From Paenibacillus guangzhouensis (GTDB taxonomy: Bacteria > Bacillota > Bacilli > Paenibacillales > Paenibacillaceae), in NCBI RefSeq assembly GCF_009363075.1, contig NZ_CP045293.1, forward strand, positions 5,677,501-5,741,500: a stretch of DNA of 64,000 nt. Direction: 5' to 3'. Shown piece after piece: positions 35,048 through 43,820 of the stretch (its first letter is position 1; each line of letters opens with the position of its first letter). The notes under the pieces are model-generated. The model was not told where the DNA came from. It worked only from the letters and a program-made list of their open reading frames with translations, and did not search any database. A program made the translations under genes and the position numbers.

Positions 35048-36628
35048 ATGCGCCTAACCAAGCGATTCCGATCGAACGCCACCAATCCCATCAAGGCATC
35101 GATCGTCAAACGAAATGTGCTGCACAAGAGTCTCGCAGCGAATATACAAAGAATGAAGCATGATCTGGGGAACAGCACGGATGTTGTCATCCGCGAGATT
35201 CGTATTGGTAAAGATGGTAATCAAATGGCAGGGCTCGTCTATACTGATGGCTTGGCTGACACCAAACTCATTTCCGATTTTATTATGGAATCCGTCATGC
35301 TGGATATGAAGGCGATTCAAATCCGGTCCACCCCTCAATCGCGCCCGAATCCAGTTCAGATACTGAAGGATTATGCGATAACGGTTGGTGAGATCAGCAG
35401 CCTGACTCAATATAAGGATCTATATCAGAGTGTACTGTCGGGAAGCACCGTGATCATGCTCGATGGCTATGAGGAAGCGATCTCGATCGGTACACATGGA
35501 TGGCAGGAGCGGGGCGTGACAGAGCCGAGCGCAGAGTCGGTTGTCCGAGGTCCGCGGGAAGCCTTCTCGGAGAACCTGCGCACCAATACGGCCTTAATCC
35601 GTCGTAAGATTAGAGACCCGAAGCTATGGCTTGAGACGAGGCTGATCGGGCGGGTTACCCATACGGAAGTATCGTTTATGTATATTCAGGGGATTGCGAA
35701 CGACAAGGTTGTTCAGGAAGTGCGGGAGCGGCTGGATCGGATTGATATTGACGGAATTCTGGAGAGCGGATATATCGAGGAATTGATCCAAGATGAGGCA
35801 TACACGCCTTTTCCAACGGTCTATAACACAGAACGGCCCGACGTCGTTGCAGCTGAGTTGCTGGAGGGTAAGATTGCGATCCTCATAGATGGGACACCAT
35901 TTGTACTGATTGTTCCGGCGTTGTTCGTCTCATTCCTGAATTCAGCAGAGGATTATTATCATCGTGCGGATATTAGCAGTCTTGTTCGAATGCTTCGATA
36001 TGTTGGATTTTTCATCGCATTACTGGGCCCATCGCTGTATGTAGCCATTACAACCTTCCATCAGGAAATGCTGCCAACACAGTTGCTGATTGGCCTTGCA
36101 GCCCAGCGTGAAGGGGTACCTTTTCCAGCGTTCTTGGAGGCAGTTATGATGGAGATAGCCTTCGAAATTTTGCGGGAGGCAGGACTGCGGATGCCGAGAA
36201 CGATAGGGCCGGCCGTGTCCATCGTTGGGACGCTGGTCATAGGGCAAGCGGCGGTAGAAGCGGGAATTGTATCGGCGGCGATGGTCATTGTGGTATCGAC
36301 GACAGCGATTGCGAGCTTCGTTTTCCCGTCCTACAGCATGGCCAACTCGGTACGGATGCTTCGATTCCCGTTAATGGCGCTTGCTGCTTCCTTTGGATTA
36401 TTCGGTGTCATCGTGGGGATTTTTGCGATTGTACTGCATCTGTGCAGCTTGCGTACCTTTGGCGTGCCGTATATGAGTCCATTTGCGCCATTCAACATTC
36501 AAGGGCAGGAAGATGCGGTGTTCCGGATGCCGCAATGGATGATGCGGACGAGACCTGGGTTAATTGCTAGGAAGAACATCAAGCGTTCAAATAACCGCAG
36601 ACCCCAGAAACCAAAGCCCAAAGGTTAA
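35048..36628 (+). CDS. Spore germination receptor A subunit (GerA/GerKA family)
   Basis: 526 aa. Part of the nutrient germinant receptor in the spore inner membrane. A hydrophilic N-terminal half (1-290) holds the conserved SGSTVIMLDGYEEAI and ESVVRGPREAFSENLRTNTALIRRKI. The C-terminal half has about five helices and PTQLLIGLAAQREGVPFPAFLEAVMMEIAFEILREAGLRMP. AAGGAG lies 7 bases before the ATG. It begins an A-C-small-B operon. Germinant unknown. A sigma-G promoter is expected upstream, but I could not place one with confidence. Confidence 0.95.
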   Translation: MRLTKRFRSNATNPIKASIVKRNVLHKSLAANIQRMKHDLGNSTDVVIREIRIGKDGNQMAGLVYTDGLADTKLISDFIMESVMLDMKAIQIRSTPQSRPNPVQILKDYAITVGEISSLTQYKDLYQSVLSGSTVIMLDGYEEAISIGTHGWQERGVTEPSAESVVRGPREAFSENLRTNTALIRRKIRDPKLWLETRLIGRVTHTEVSFMYIQGIANDKVVQEVRERLDRIDIDGILESGYIEELIQDEAYTPFPTVYNTERPDVVAAELLEGKIAILIDGTPFVLIVPALFVSFLNSAEDYYHRADISSLVRMLRYVGFFIALLGPSLYVAITTFHQEMLPTQLLIGLAAQREGVPFPAFLEAVMMEIAFEILREAGLRMPRTIGPAVSIVGTLVIGQAAVEAGIVSAAMVIVVSTTAIASFVFPSYSMANSVRMLRFPLMALAASFGLFGVIVGIFAIVLHLCSLRTFGVPYMSPFAPFNIQGQEDAVFRMPQWMMRTRPGLIARKNIKRSNNRRPQKPKPKG

Positions 36629-36669
36629 CTTGTATTCATATATGATGACAGGATGAAGGAGCGGATGGC

Positions 36670-37869
36670 ATGCATCGAAAAATAATGTTGATCTTGATAT
36701 CCCTCCTCGTTCTGACATCTTTGTCAGGGTGTTGGAGCCGAAGAGAGCTGAATGATCTAGCGATTGTACTGGCACTTGGTGTCGACAAGATCGGGGATCA
36801 GTTTGAGGTGTCCGTACAGGTTGTGGGCCCTAGGGAAGTATCAGCCAAGGGAGGGGGAGGGCAGAGCTCCCCGGTGGTTACCTATCATGCCGTAGGGGAG
36901 ACTGTCATTGAAGCGATACGGCGGATGTCGACCATTACCGCGCGAAAAACCTACTACTCCCATATCCGCATGCTTATTTTGGGCGAGAAGTTGGCGAAGG
37001 AAGGCATAAAGGACGCTCTGGATATTATGTCGAGAGACCATGAGTTTCGGACCGATTTCTTTGTAGCTGTTGCCAAAGGCACGACCGCGAGAAATATCTT
37101 AGGCTTCTTTACCCCTCTCGAACTGGTTCCGGCGAATAAGTTATATAATTCACTGGAGACCTCGCAGAAGAACTGGGCGCCGACCTTGCAAGTGCATCTT
37201 GACGAGCTTATTGATTCGCTGACCAGTACAGGGACTAACCCGACACTAACAGGGATTCGCATTCAAGGCGACGCTCAGATGGGCAGACTGAAGGAGAATT
37301 CGAGGCGAATCGATCCCCCAGCATTATTGGAATTCTCTGGCATTGGTGTATTCAACAAAGATAAGTTGATCGGTTGGCTCAATGAGTCGGAAAGTATTGG
37401 GCTCAACTATATCATGGATCACGTGAAGAGTACCATCAATGTGATTCGTTGTCCCCAAGGGGGGAAGATTGCTAACGAAGTTATCAATTCTCATACCAAA
37501 GTGTCGGGCCATGTCGTGAATGGGGAACCACAAATTCGGGTCAAAATCGAATTGGAACAGAATGTGGCTGACGTTGGATGCAAGCTAGACCTGACGAAGC
37601 AGCAGACCATGCATGAGTTGAATCAACGAACCAGTAAGAATGTGTTGGATCGTGTTCAAAAAGTGATTCGCACTGCACAAGATACATACAACATCGATTT
37701 TCTCGGTTTTGGCGATACGATACGACGCGATCAACCACAGCTGTGGAAGAAATATGAGCAGCGTTGGGATAGTTATTTTAAGCGATTGAAGGTTACCGTG
37801 AATGTTAAAGTCAAGACACGCCGCCTCGGAACGGTGTCGAATTCATTCTTGCAAGAGATGAAGGAGTAG
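36670..37869 (+). CDS. Spore germination receptor C subunit, lipoprotein (GerC family)
   Basis: 399 aa. The signal peptide ends in a lipobox LSGC (Cys21), so it is anchored by lipid to the outer face of the spore inner membrane. The family opening CWSRRELNDLAIVLALGVDK is clear, and the last third (LNQRTSKNVLDRVQKVIRTAQDTYNIDFLGFGDTIRRDQPQLWKKYE) is the GerC C-terminal domain. It is the second gene of the ger operon, 41 bp after gerA and 6 bp before the small subunit gene. Confidence 0.95.
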   Translation: MHRKIMLILISLLVLTSLSGCWSRRELNDLAIVLALGVDKIGDQFEVSVQVVGPREVSAKGGGGQSSPVVTYHAVGETVIEAIRRMSTITARKTYYSHIRMLILGEKLAKEGIKDALDIMSRDHEFRTDFFVAVAKGTTARNILGFFTPLELVPANKLYNSLETSQKNWAPTLQVHLDELIDSLTSTGTNPTLTGIRIQGDAQMGRLKENSRRIDPPALLEFSGIGVFNKDKLIGWLNESESIGLNYIMDHVKSTINVIRCPQGGKIANEVINSHTKVSGHVVNGEPQIRVKIELEQNVADVGCKLDLTKQQTMHELNQRTSKNVLDRVQKVIRTAQDTYNIDFLGFGDTIRRDQPQLWKKYEQRWDSYFKRLKVTVNVKVKTRRLGTVSNSFLQEMKE

Positions 37870-37875
37870 TGGGTC

Positions 37876-38109
37876 ATGTGGGGAGTATTGGGGATCCTAG
37901 CCGTAGCTGTAACTATTTTTTGTATCGATGGCCTGAAGCTGGTGAAGCAAGGGGATAAGAAGGAACTGTGGATTTTCTCGATTCTGCTATGCATTGGAAC
38001 GGGGCTCGGTATTGCTTTTTTGCAGCATATTGAATTACCTAGCCCTGTGGATTGGATTGAGGTTCTCTATCGGCCTTTTCGAAATGTGTTGTACAATCCC
38101 AAGGGATGA
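37876..38109 (+). CDS. Small two-helix protein of ger operon (D-subunit-like)
   Basis: 77 aa with two hydrophobic helices (about 3-20 and 30-48) and a short polar tail. AAGGAG at the end of gerC lies 9 bases before the ATG. Its size, topology and place between the C and B genes fit the two-helix D subunits that modulate some germinant receptors. The sequence itself has no strong motif, so the assignment rests on context. Confidence 0.75.
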   Translation: MWGVLGILAVAVTIFCIDGLKLVKQGDKKELWIFSILLCIGTGLGIAFLQHIELPSPVDWIEVLYRPFRNVLYNPKG

Positions 38110-38124
38110 AGGAGGTAAGGGTCG

Positions 38125-39234
38125 ATGGATAACATTAAGATTAGTGTAAGGCAGTTCACCATTTTAATGATTTTGTTCACCATTGGAACAGCGATTCTCA
38201 TTATTCCATCGACCATTGCGGCCGTCGCCAAACAAGATGCATGGATATCTGCGTTGATCGGTATTGGCTTGGGGTTGTTGCTGATGTTGATCTATGCGGC
38301 ATTAGGCAATCAGTTCCCCGGCCTAACCCTTGTGGAGATGAATGATCGTGTGCTGGGTAAATGGATCGGCTGTATCGTATCCCTTGGATTTCTTTATTTT
38401 ACTTTCATCACGTCGAGTGAACTGTTATATTTCGTTGGCGATTTCTTAGCTACACAGATCATGCCAGATACGCCGCTACCCTCGCTCAATGTTATGTTTG
38501 CCATCATATTATTAATGGGTGTACGCCTTGGGCTCGAAGCATTTGCTCGGGCGGCGGAAATATTATTTCCGCTATTCATCTTGTTGTTCCTCATCTTGGT
38601 GATCTTCATCGTACCAGAGATCGATATCAAAAACGCAAAGCCAATGCTCAATGCCGGTGCGCCGTCCATTATTCAGGCAAGCCTCATGTTCACGAGTGTA
38701 GCGTCCATCCCGACGGTTACGATGCTCATGATCGGTCCTGTGTCGCTGAACAAACCGAATAAATTGCGTCGATCCCTCATCCTTGGAACGTTAATCGGCG
38801 GGGCCTTCTTGTTCGTTATCGTGATCTTGACGGTCTTGGTCTTAGGGTCTGATATGACCGCAAGACAAGCATTTCCCAGTTATGTCCTCGCGAAAAGGGT
38901 CAATGTAGGCCGCTTCCTGCAGCGGATCGAAGCCATTGTTGCTGTGATGTGGATCGTTACGATCTATTTCCGGATGTTGATCTATTATTATGCATCGATC
39001 GTAGGGCTCGCGCAGGTTCTCCGAATCAAAGATTACCGTGCACTGACGCTTCCGCTAGGACTAATAGCCGTCATATGCTCGCTGCTCATCCATCCGAACG
39101 CTGCACATTCGATTCAATACGATAAGGAATACTGGCTTCCCTACGCTTCAACGTTCGGTGTATTCCTTCCCTTATTACTGTTGGTGGTGGCTTTATTTCG
39201 TAAGAAATCAGCGGAGAGTAACAATGACTCCTAA
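38125..39234 (+). CDS. Spore germination receptor B subunit (GerB/GerKB permease family)
   Basis: 369 aa with about ten membrane helices, the APC-superfamily B subunit thought to bind the germinant. The opening ISVRQFTILMILFTIGTAILIIP and the central VRLGLEAFARAAEILFPLFILLFLILVIFIVPEID are standard for endospore GerB proteins. AGGAGG lies about 10 bases before the ATG. Last gene of the operon. Confidence 0.95.
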   Translation: MDNIKISVRQFTILMILFTIGTAILIIPSTIAAVAKQDAWISALIGIGLGLLLMLIYAALGNQFPGLTLVEMNDRVLGKWIGCIVSLGFLYFTFITSSELLYFVGDFLATQIMPDTPLPSLNVMFAIILLMGVRLGLEAFARAAEILFPLFILLFLILVIFIVPEIDIKNAKPMLNAGAPSIIQASLMFTSVASIPTVTMLMIGPVSLNKPNKLRRSLILGTLIGGAFLFVIVILTVLVLGSDMTARQAFPSYVLAKRVNVGRFLQRIEAIVAVMWIVTIYFRMLIYYYASIVGLAQVLRIKDYRALTLPLGLIAVICSLLIHPNAAHSIQYDKEYWLPYASTFGVFLPLLLLVVALFRKKSAESNNDS

Positions 39235-39311
39235 TAGAGTAAATCAATAGTTAAGGCACACCGGAATATTGTTGTTCTCGTGTGTCTTATTTTGTTTTTG
39301 CGGCAATGATC

Positions 39312-39340
39312 TTGATTGAAAAGTGGAAAAGTTATATAGT
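39312..39340 (+). promoter_or_regulatory. Sigma-A promoter before the heptamer repeat
   Basis: TTGATT, 17 bases, TATAGT, ending at the first base of the heptamer repeat. The repeat would be the first transcribed sequence. Confidence 0.7.
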
Positions 39341-39374
39341 AAGTAGTAAGTGATAAGTAGTAAGTAGTAAGTAG
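39340..39374 (+). repeat. Five tandem heptamers TAAGTAG
   Basis: Units TAAGTAG, TAAGTGA, TAAGTAG, TAAGTAG, TAAGTAG in a row between the promoter -10 box and the ribosome site of the next gene. Slipped-strand change in copy number would alter the leader by 7-base steps. Confidence 0.9.
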
Positions 39375-39416
39375 ATAGCATCATCAGCAGACTGATGAGT
39401 AAAGGAGTGCTTGGCA

Positions 39417-40409
39417 ATGTCAGAACTTACATTAGCTCAATCGTACACACTCGTAGCCCTGAATGCCCAACGGAGCATGGAGATGACGACGGCGAAGAAG
39501 GTAGCGCTGCGCTGCATATCGGCCGCTGTTATCTTAGAGATATGTCTGGAACAGGGGTTAACGCAAAATGACGTTCACATTCGCATAAACAAGGATCAAT
39601 TCGAGCAATCGCAGCATACAGTCTACCGTGGTTTGACGATCAAGTCGGTTGCCCGCAAGCCAGGGATCGCTTCGGATGATTTAAGGTCTTGGCTTAAGAA
39701 GGCTTCCCGTCTCTCTAGAAGAGCGATGATACAATTAGAACGCGTCATGGCAGACTCGCTGCAGGAAATAGGTCTACTAGAGGATATTCCTCATGTGTTA
39801 GGCTGCGATCTCTATTTCGAGAGTGCAGGTGTTCGCGTGAAGCAATATCGCAGTGACATGGGGGAATATGCTAGAATCGTAGAAAGTACTCGTGCGGAGA
39901 TTCTGGAAGAGGGTCCGTTGACGGATGAGACGATCTGCATATTATGGCTGCTTCGCGAGAGCGGATGCATGCGGGAGGTATTCTCACTTCATGAGCTGGG
40001 ACGTGTGAACGAGCGATTGAATGCGTTGTACGCAACGGTTCCATTAATCCGGCAATTGTTCGATATTCGTATTTCTCACGGGATCGAATTAACCATCAAG
40101 CGATTCCTGCATTTGAAGAGGGAAGTAACCAAGACACCGATCGGCAGGCTGGTTAATTTTGCTCTTCCATTCATCGAACGCTCACAGGCTGTCTTCATCG
40201 AGACCGAGACGTTGATTACCAATCCAACGCAACGACTGCATTTTGTAATCGATCGGCTGGTGGCGAACGGAAATGTCGTTACAGTCCTGCAAGAAGGCAC
40301 CATTCCAAGCGTCCGAATTGATAATCTGGATTACGATGTCGTGACGCATGCGATTTATGGGAGATTCCCGATTTATGGCGTTCGTTTGTTACCCAAAAGC
40401 TTAGTATAG
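39417..40409 (+). CDS. Unknown protein, possibly GPP34/GOLPH3-like
   Basis: 330 aa, soluble by pattern. The start LTLAQSYTLVALNAQRSM...VALRCISAAVILEICLEQG resembles the first helices of bacterial GPP34 (GOLPH3-like) proteins, which bind phosphoinositide-type membranes in eukaryotes. The second half (ETICILWLLRESGCMREVF...HGIELTIKRFLHLKREV) is helical too. I am not sure of the family. AAGGAG lies 9 bases before the ATG at 39417; a TTG at 39411 is too close to it. It forms a pair with the MerR gene 14 bp downstream and is preceded by the heptamer repeat. Confidence 0.65.
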   Translation: MSELTLAQSYTLVALNAQRSMEMTTAKKVALRCISAAVILEICLEQGLTQNDVHIRINKDQFEQSQHTVYRGLTIKSVARKPGIASDDLRSWLKKASRLSRRAMIQLERVMADSLQEIGLLEDIPHVLGCDLYFESAGVRVKQYRSDMGEYARIVESTRAEILEEGPLTDETICILWLLRESGCMREVFSLHELGRVNERLNALYATVPLIRQLFDIRISHGIELTIKRFLHLKREVTKTPIGRLVNFALPFIERSQAVFIETETLITNPTQRLHFVIDRLVANGNVVTVLQEGTIPSVRIDNLDYDVVTHAIYGRFPIYGVRLLPKSLV

Positions 40410-40423
40410 AAGGGTTGTTATTT

Positions 40424-40684
40424 ATGTCCAGACAACGTTCTATGGAGTCAATATTGAAATCGGAGTACGTATCCATAGGAGAATTAGTGCGGCTGACCGA
40501 TACACGCTATAGCACGCTCAAACATTATACAGAAGAAGGCATGCTGCCTTTTGAACAACAAGAGGAGAATTTGACACGCAGGTATCGAAGGGAAGAAACG
40601 GTTGCACGGATTGAGCTCATTAAAAAGTTGAGGTCAGAGGGAAGATCGGTTCCTGAGGTCAAAGAGCTGCTGTCATGGAAATAA
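40424..40684 (+). CDS. MerR-type helix-turn-helix protein
   Basis: 86 aa. One MerR DNA-binding domain with YVSIGELVRLTDTRYSTLKHYTEEGMLPF and the wing LTRRYRREETVARIELIKKLRSEGRSVPEVKELL, ending without a dimerisation coil or ligand domain. AAGGG lies 9 bases before the ATG. The 14-bp gap after the GPP34-like gene shows cotranscription; it may regulate that operon. Confidence 0.85.
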   Translation: MSRQRSMESILKSEYVSIGELVRLTDTRYSTLKHYTEEGMLPFEQQEENLTRRYRREETVARIELIKKLRSEGRSVPEVKELLSWK

Positions 40685-40706
40685 ATGCATGACCAGAAAG
40701 AAATGG

Positions 40707-40741
40707 AAGGACCTGAAGCTAGGTAGCTTCAGGTCCTTCTG
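40707..40741. terminator. Bidirectional terminator
   Basis: AGGACCTGAAGCT and AGCTTCAGGTCCT arms around a 4-base loop, then TTCT, between the convergent MerR and zinc-ribbon genes. Confidence 0.85.
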
Positions 40742-40758
40742 ATTGGCAGGTTGAAATT

Positions 40759-41259
40759 CTATCGCTCCCCGCCGCGGTTAGGCGTGGATTGCCCAGGCTC
40801 TTCTGCGTTAGTAGGCGCCTGCTCATTTTCTGCCTGCGCCTTAGCTTCAGGAGACGATGTTAAGTCTATTGGTGCTTGGGATACGATAACCTCATCAGCG
40901 AACGGCTTGCCGCAACGGCTGCAGAATTTGGAATCATAGGGAGAGGTTTCCCCGCAACTACAGATTCTCTCACCTTTGACGCGTGCGAGCTCTTGCTCCA
41001 AGGCAATCAATTGTGTCTCTAACACTGAAATCTCGCGGCAGATTCCTTTCATACGGCCTTCAACATCATCCATCGAGGTGGAGGCAATCGTGCTCATCCC
41101 CGATGCGCGATAGACGATTTCGCCAAGCTGCTCGTATTGTTCCTGGATGTCTTTGCGTTTCGACGCGATCTGGGCGTAGAGCTTCGTATACTCCACCGTT
41201 TGCTGCGCTTTATCTTTGACTTGGTTCAATCCCGATTTCATTTTATCGAATAAACTCAT
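40759..41259 (-). CDS. Coiled-coil protein with zinc ribbon
   Basis: 166 aa from the ATG at 41259 (GGAGGAATT upstream). Residues 1-105 are helical coiled coil (KMKSGLNQVKDKAQQTVEY...VLETQLIALEQELARV). A zinc ribbon ICSCGETSPYDSKFCSRCGKPF follows near 110, and the end is an acidic Gln/Pro/Glu-rich tail. No membrane helix. Such proteins are common in Bacillales and have no settled function. Confidence 0.8.
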   Translation of the reverse strand: MSLFDKMKSGLNQVKDKAQQTVEYTKLYAQIASKRKDIQEQYEQLGEIVYRASGMSTIASTSMDDVEGRMKGICREISVLETQLIALEQELARVKGERICSCGETSPYDSKFCSRCGKPFADEVIVSQAPIDLTSSPEAKAQAENEQAPTNAEEPGQSTPNRGGER

Positions 41260-41375
41260 GATAATTCCTCCTTCATCCTCATCCGTGACACGGTTTTCCC
41301 TTATTATCCCATGCGACAATAGCAAGGGCAATAGAGGGACAATCTATGCATGTAAATATCTCACCGAACATAGAA

Positions 41376-41419
41376 AAGACTGCCGCTCACCAAAACGCAT
41401 TGTGGTGAATGACAGTCTT
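41376..41419 (-). terminator. Hairpin after the ribA gene
   Basis: AAGACTG and CAGTCTT outer arms with an inner CTCACC/GGTGA stem, 20 bp after the GTP cyclohydrolase stop on the minus strand. Confidence 0.75.
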
Positions 41420-41438
41420 ACACGTTGTTGTCCGAATA

Positions 41439-42194
41439 TTATTCGGATCCCGTCCGCAGATGGCCGGATCGCACGACCTTCGTCTCTAAGTACCGCTCAT
41501 TATATTCAGATACATCTCCCCAGAGTGGAACACGACCGGACAGGTTCGCCCCGGATTGTTGCAAGGCTTGCAGCTTCCTAGGGTTGTTCGTAATGAGCGT
41601 GACCGGTTTGGAACGCAGGGATTGCAGCACGAGAATCGCTTCTTCATAGTTCCGGGTGTCATCGGAGAATTCGAGCGCCAGGTTGGCTTCAACGGTATCG
41701 TGTCCTTCTTCTTGCAGCAGGTAAGCAAGGGCCTTGCTGAAGAGTCCAATGCCGCGTCCTTCATGATTCGCGAGATAGAACAGGGCTCCAGCACCTTGCT
41801 TCACAATCATTTGCATGGATTGACGAAGCTGGAAGCCGCAATCACAGCGCTTGCTTCCGAAGATATCGCCGGTATGGCAAATGCTGTGGAATCGGATGAC
41901 GGCATCGCTCGCGTGTTCGAAATCCCCATAGACGAGGACGCTGGATTGCTGCATCTCTGCAAGCGAAGCTTGCGATAACCGAGCAACTAGGGCTTCAATA
42001 GGCAGCTCTTCTCCTGGTGCTGTATTCGGCAGTGCATCACTAGGCACCCAGCAATACCACTGGAAAATGTGCGTCTCTCCGTGCAGATTTACCGGCAGCT
42101 TAATGGGACCAGCCAAGTAGAGGGATTGATTGGTATCTTGTATATAACGGACTTTATGCTTCAACACATCTGTGATTTTTTTGGATATGGTCAT
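41439..42194 (-). CDS. ribA: Stand-alone GTP cyclohydrolase II
   Basis: 251 aa. GTP cyclohydrolase II opens the imidazole ring of GTP in the first step of riboflavin synthesis. The zinc cysteines lie in SICHTGDIFGSKRCDCGFQL, the catalytic stretch is HEGRGIGLFSKALAYLLQ, and the end has VTLITNNPRKLQAL. In the ribDEAHT operon of Bacillales the enzyme is usually fused to DHBP synthase, whereas this one is single-domain and lies alone, so it may be a paralogue with another product. GGAGAG precedes the ATG. Confidence 0.88.
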   Translation of the reverse strand: MTISKKITDVLKHKVRYIQDTNQSLYLAGPIKLPVNLHGETHIFQWYCWVPSDALPNTAPGEELPIEALVARLSQASLAEMQQSSVLVYGDFEHASDAVIRFHSICHTGDIFGSKRCDCGFQLRQSMQMIVKQGAGALFYLANHEGRGIGLFSKALAYLLQEEGHDTVEANLALEFSDDTRNYEEAILVLQSLRSKPVTLITNNPRKLQALQQSGANLSGRVPLWGDVSEYNERYLETKVVRSGHLRTGSE

Positions 42195-42442
42195 ATCGCG
42201 TCTCTCCTAATTCTCAAACTCACATATTGGTTACTTAATGTAAGTAAGTATATTATTAAAACCAAGTTGAGTCAATGGATTTAATGTTGGATGATTGTGC
42301 AGCACGTCTATTCCACTACTTCCTAGTATAGTGATATAAGTCACATCGAGCAAATAGGTGATTTGCGGTTCTTTTTTTGCTGATTGGGGTAATTTAATGC
42401 AAGTGGTGTTCAAATGAAGAAATTGTTGTAGGGGGATTGAAG

Positions 42443-43696
42443 ATGCAGAAGGCGCAGCGGGCAGATAGGTCGGACCGGCTGACAGGCCAGTCATGGCTGC
42501 TGCTCGCGGTGAACGCATTGTTCGTGATTGCGAGCAGTCTCTCCGGAACCTTCCTTGGTGTATACCTGTGGAAAGCAAGTCATGACTTTGCCACGATCGG
42601 TTGGTTTACACTTCTGACGCATGTATGTATGGCGTTGACGTTCTGGGTTGCAGGATATTTTGTGAAGCAAGGTTATACGTTGATATGTTTTCGAATCGGG
42701 ATTGGTCTTTCTGCGAGCTTCTATGCGATTGTCTTGCTGCTCGGGACGTCTGCTGTTCACTATATTTGGTTGTTAGGTCTCGTCCAGGGTCTCGCGACAG
42801 GGCTGTTCTGGCTTGTGTTCAATGTGATTTATTTTGAAGTGACCGAACCGGAGACGCGGGATCGATTCAATGGATGGATGGGGATTTTCGGCGCGGTGGC
42901 AGGAATGGTTGCGCCTTGGTGTTCGGGACTTCTGATCTCGCATATGAATGCGGAGCGCGGTTATCGTGTGGTGTTCATGATTTCGCTCGGAACGTTTATT
43001 GCCGGCGCTGTCGTCAGCTTCTGGCTGCGTCAGCGCCAGACGGAGGGAAGTTATGAATGGGGACTGCCTGTCCGAATTTTGAGGTCCAAGGGAACACCAT
43101 GGCGGTCGATTCTTGGGGCACTCGCGGCGCAAGGGTTCCGCGAATCGGTATTCGGGGTGATGATTGGACTGCTCGTCTATATTCAGACTGGCAGCGAGAT
43201 GAAGCTCGGTAACTTCACATTGATTACGTCGGCCATTGCATTTGTCAGCTTCTATCTCGCGGGCAAATGGATTAAGCCTACTTGGCGCAGCCCGGCGATG
43301 CTCCTCGGGACCATAGCGCTAATCGTGGTGATCTTACCGTTCTTCTTCGGGATGAGCTATATGACGATGTTGATCTTCGGGATTGGAACCTCACTGTTCA
43401 TTCCATTCTATACCGTTCCGATGACCTCGGCGGTCTTCGATCTGATTGGGCAGCATGAGGAGAGTGTTCGGCAGCGGGAGGAATATATCGTTCTGCGCGA
43501 GTTAGCACTGAATGTGGGCCGGATTGTGAGTATGCTCTTGTTCATTGTGACCGTATCCGTCAGTCAAGCTCCGCTCGTTCTGAACATACTGCTTCTCGTG
43601 GTTGGCAGCGCGCCATTCGTATGCTGGCTGTGCATGCGGGGGTATCTTCGCTCTATGGCGGTGAAGCCGCAAGAGAAGCGGCCGCAAAGGGTGTAA
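42443..43696 (+). CDS. MFS transporter
   Basis: 417 aa, about 12 membrane helices. AGGGGG lies 7 bases before the ATG at 42443. Sequence such as GLVQGLATGLFWLVFNVIYFEVTEPETRDRFNGWMGIFGAVAGMVAP (loop between the third and fourth helices) places it in a Bacillales MFS group without known substrate. It diverges from ribA with 248 bp between, which hold no other gene. Confidence 0.88.
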   Translation: MQKAQRADRSDRLTGQSWLLLAVNALFVIASSLSGTFLGVYLWKASHDFATIGWFTLLTHVCMALTFWVAGYFVKQGYTLICFRIGIGLSASFYAIVLLLGTSAVHYIWLLGLVQGLATGLFWLVFNVIYFEVTEPETRDRFNGWMGIFGAVAGMVAPWCSGLLISHMNAERGYRVVFMISLGTFIAGAVVSFWLRQRQTEGSYEWGLPVRILRSKGTPWRSILGALAAQGFRESVFGVMIGLLVYIQTGSEMKLGNFTLITSAIAFVSFYLAGKWIKPTWRSPAMLLGTIALIVVILPFFFGMSYMTMLIFGIGTSLFIPFYTVPMTSAVFDLIGQHEESVRQREEYIVLRELALNVGRIVSMLLFIVTVSVSQAPLVLNILLLVVGSAPFVCWLCMRGYLRSMAVKPQEKRPQRV

Positions 43697-43768
43697 CGCG
43701 CTATCATAAAGGGTCACATGTACGATTGCCGTGAAAGTGAAGAGTATGGCAAAGTTGCAGTAGTAGAC

Positions 43769-43801
43769 AATAGGAGTGGGGCATTCGCCGTCACTCCTAT
43801 T
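43769..43801. terminator. Bidirectional terminator
   Basis: Perfect 10-bp arms AATAGGAGTG/CACTCCTATT around GGGCATTCGCCGT, between the convergent MFS and DinB genes. Confidence 0.8.
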
Positions 43802-43820
43802 ATCTATCGGATGAATGTGA

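Noticed and set aside
39340-39374. Heptamer repeat as a CRISPR array or replication iterons
   Set aside because: Units are 7 bases without spacers, and no cas or rep gene is nearby.
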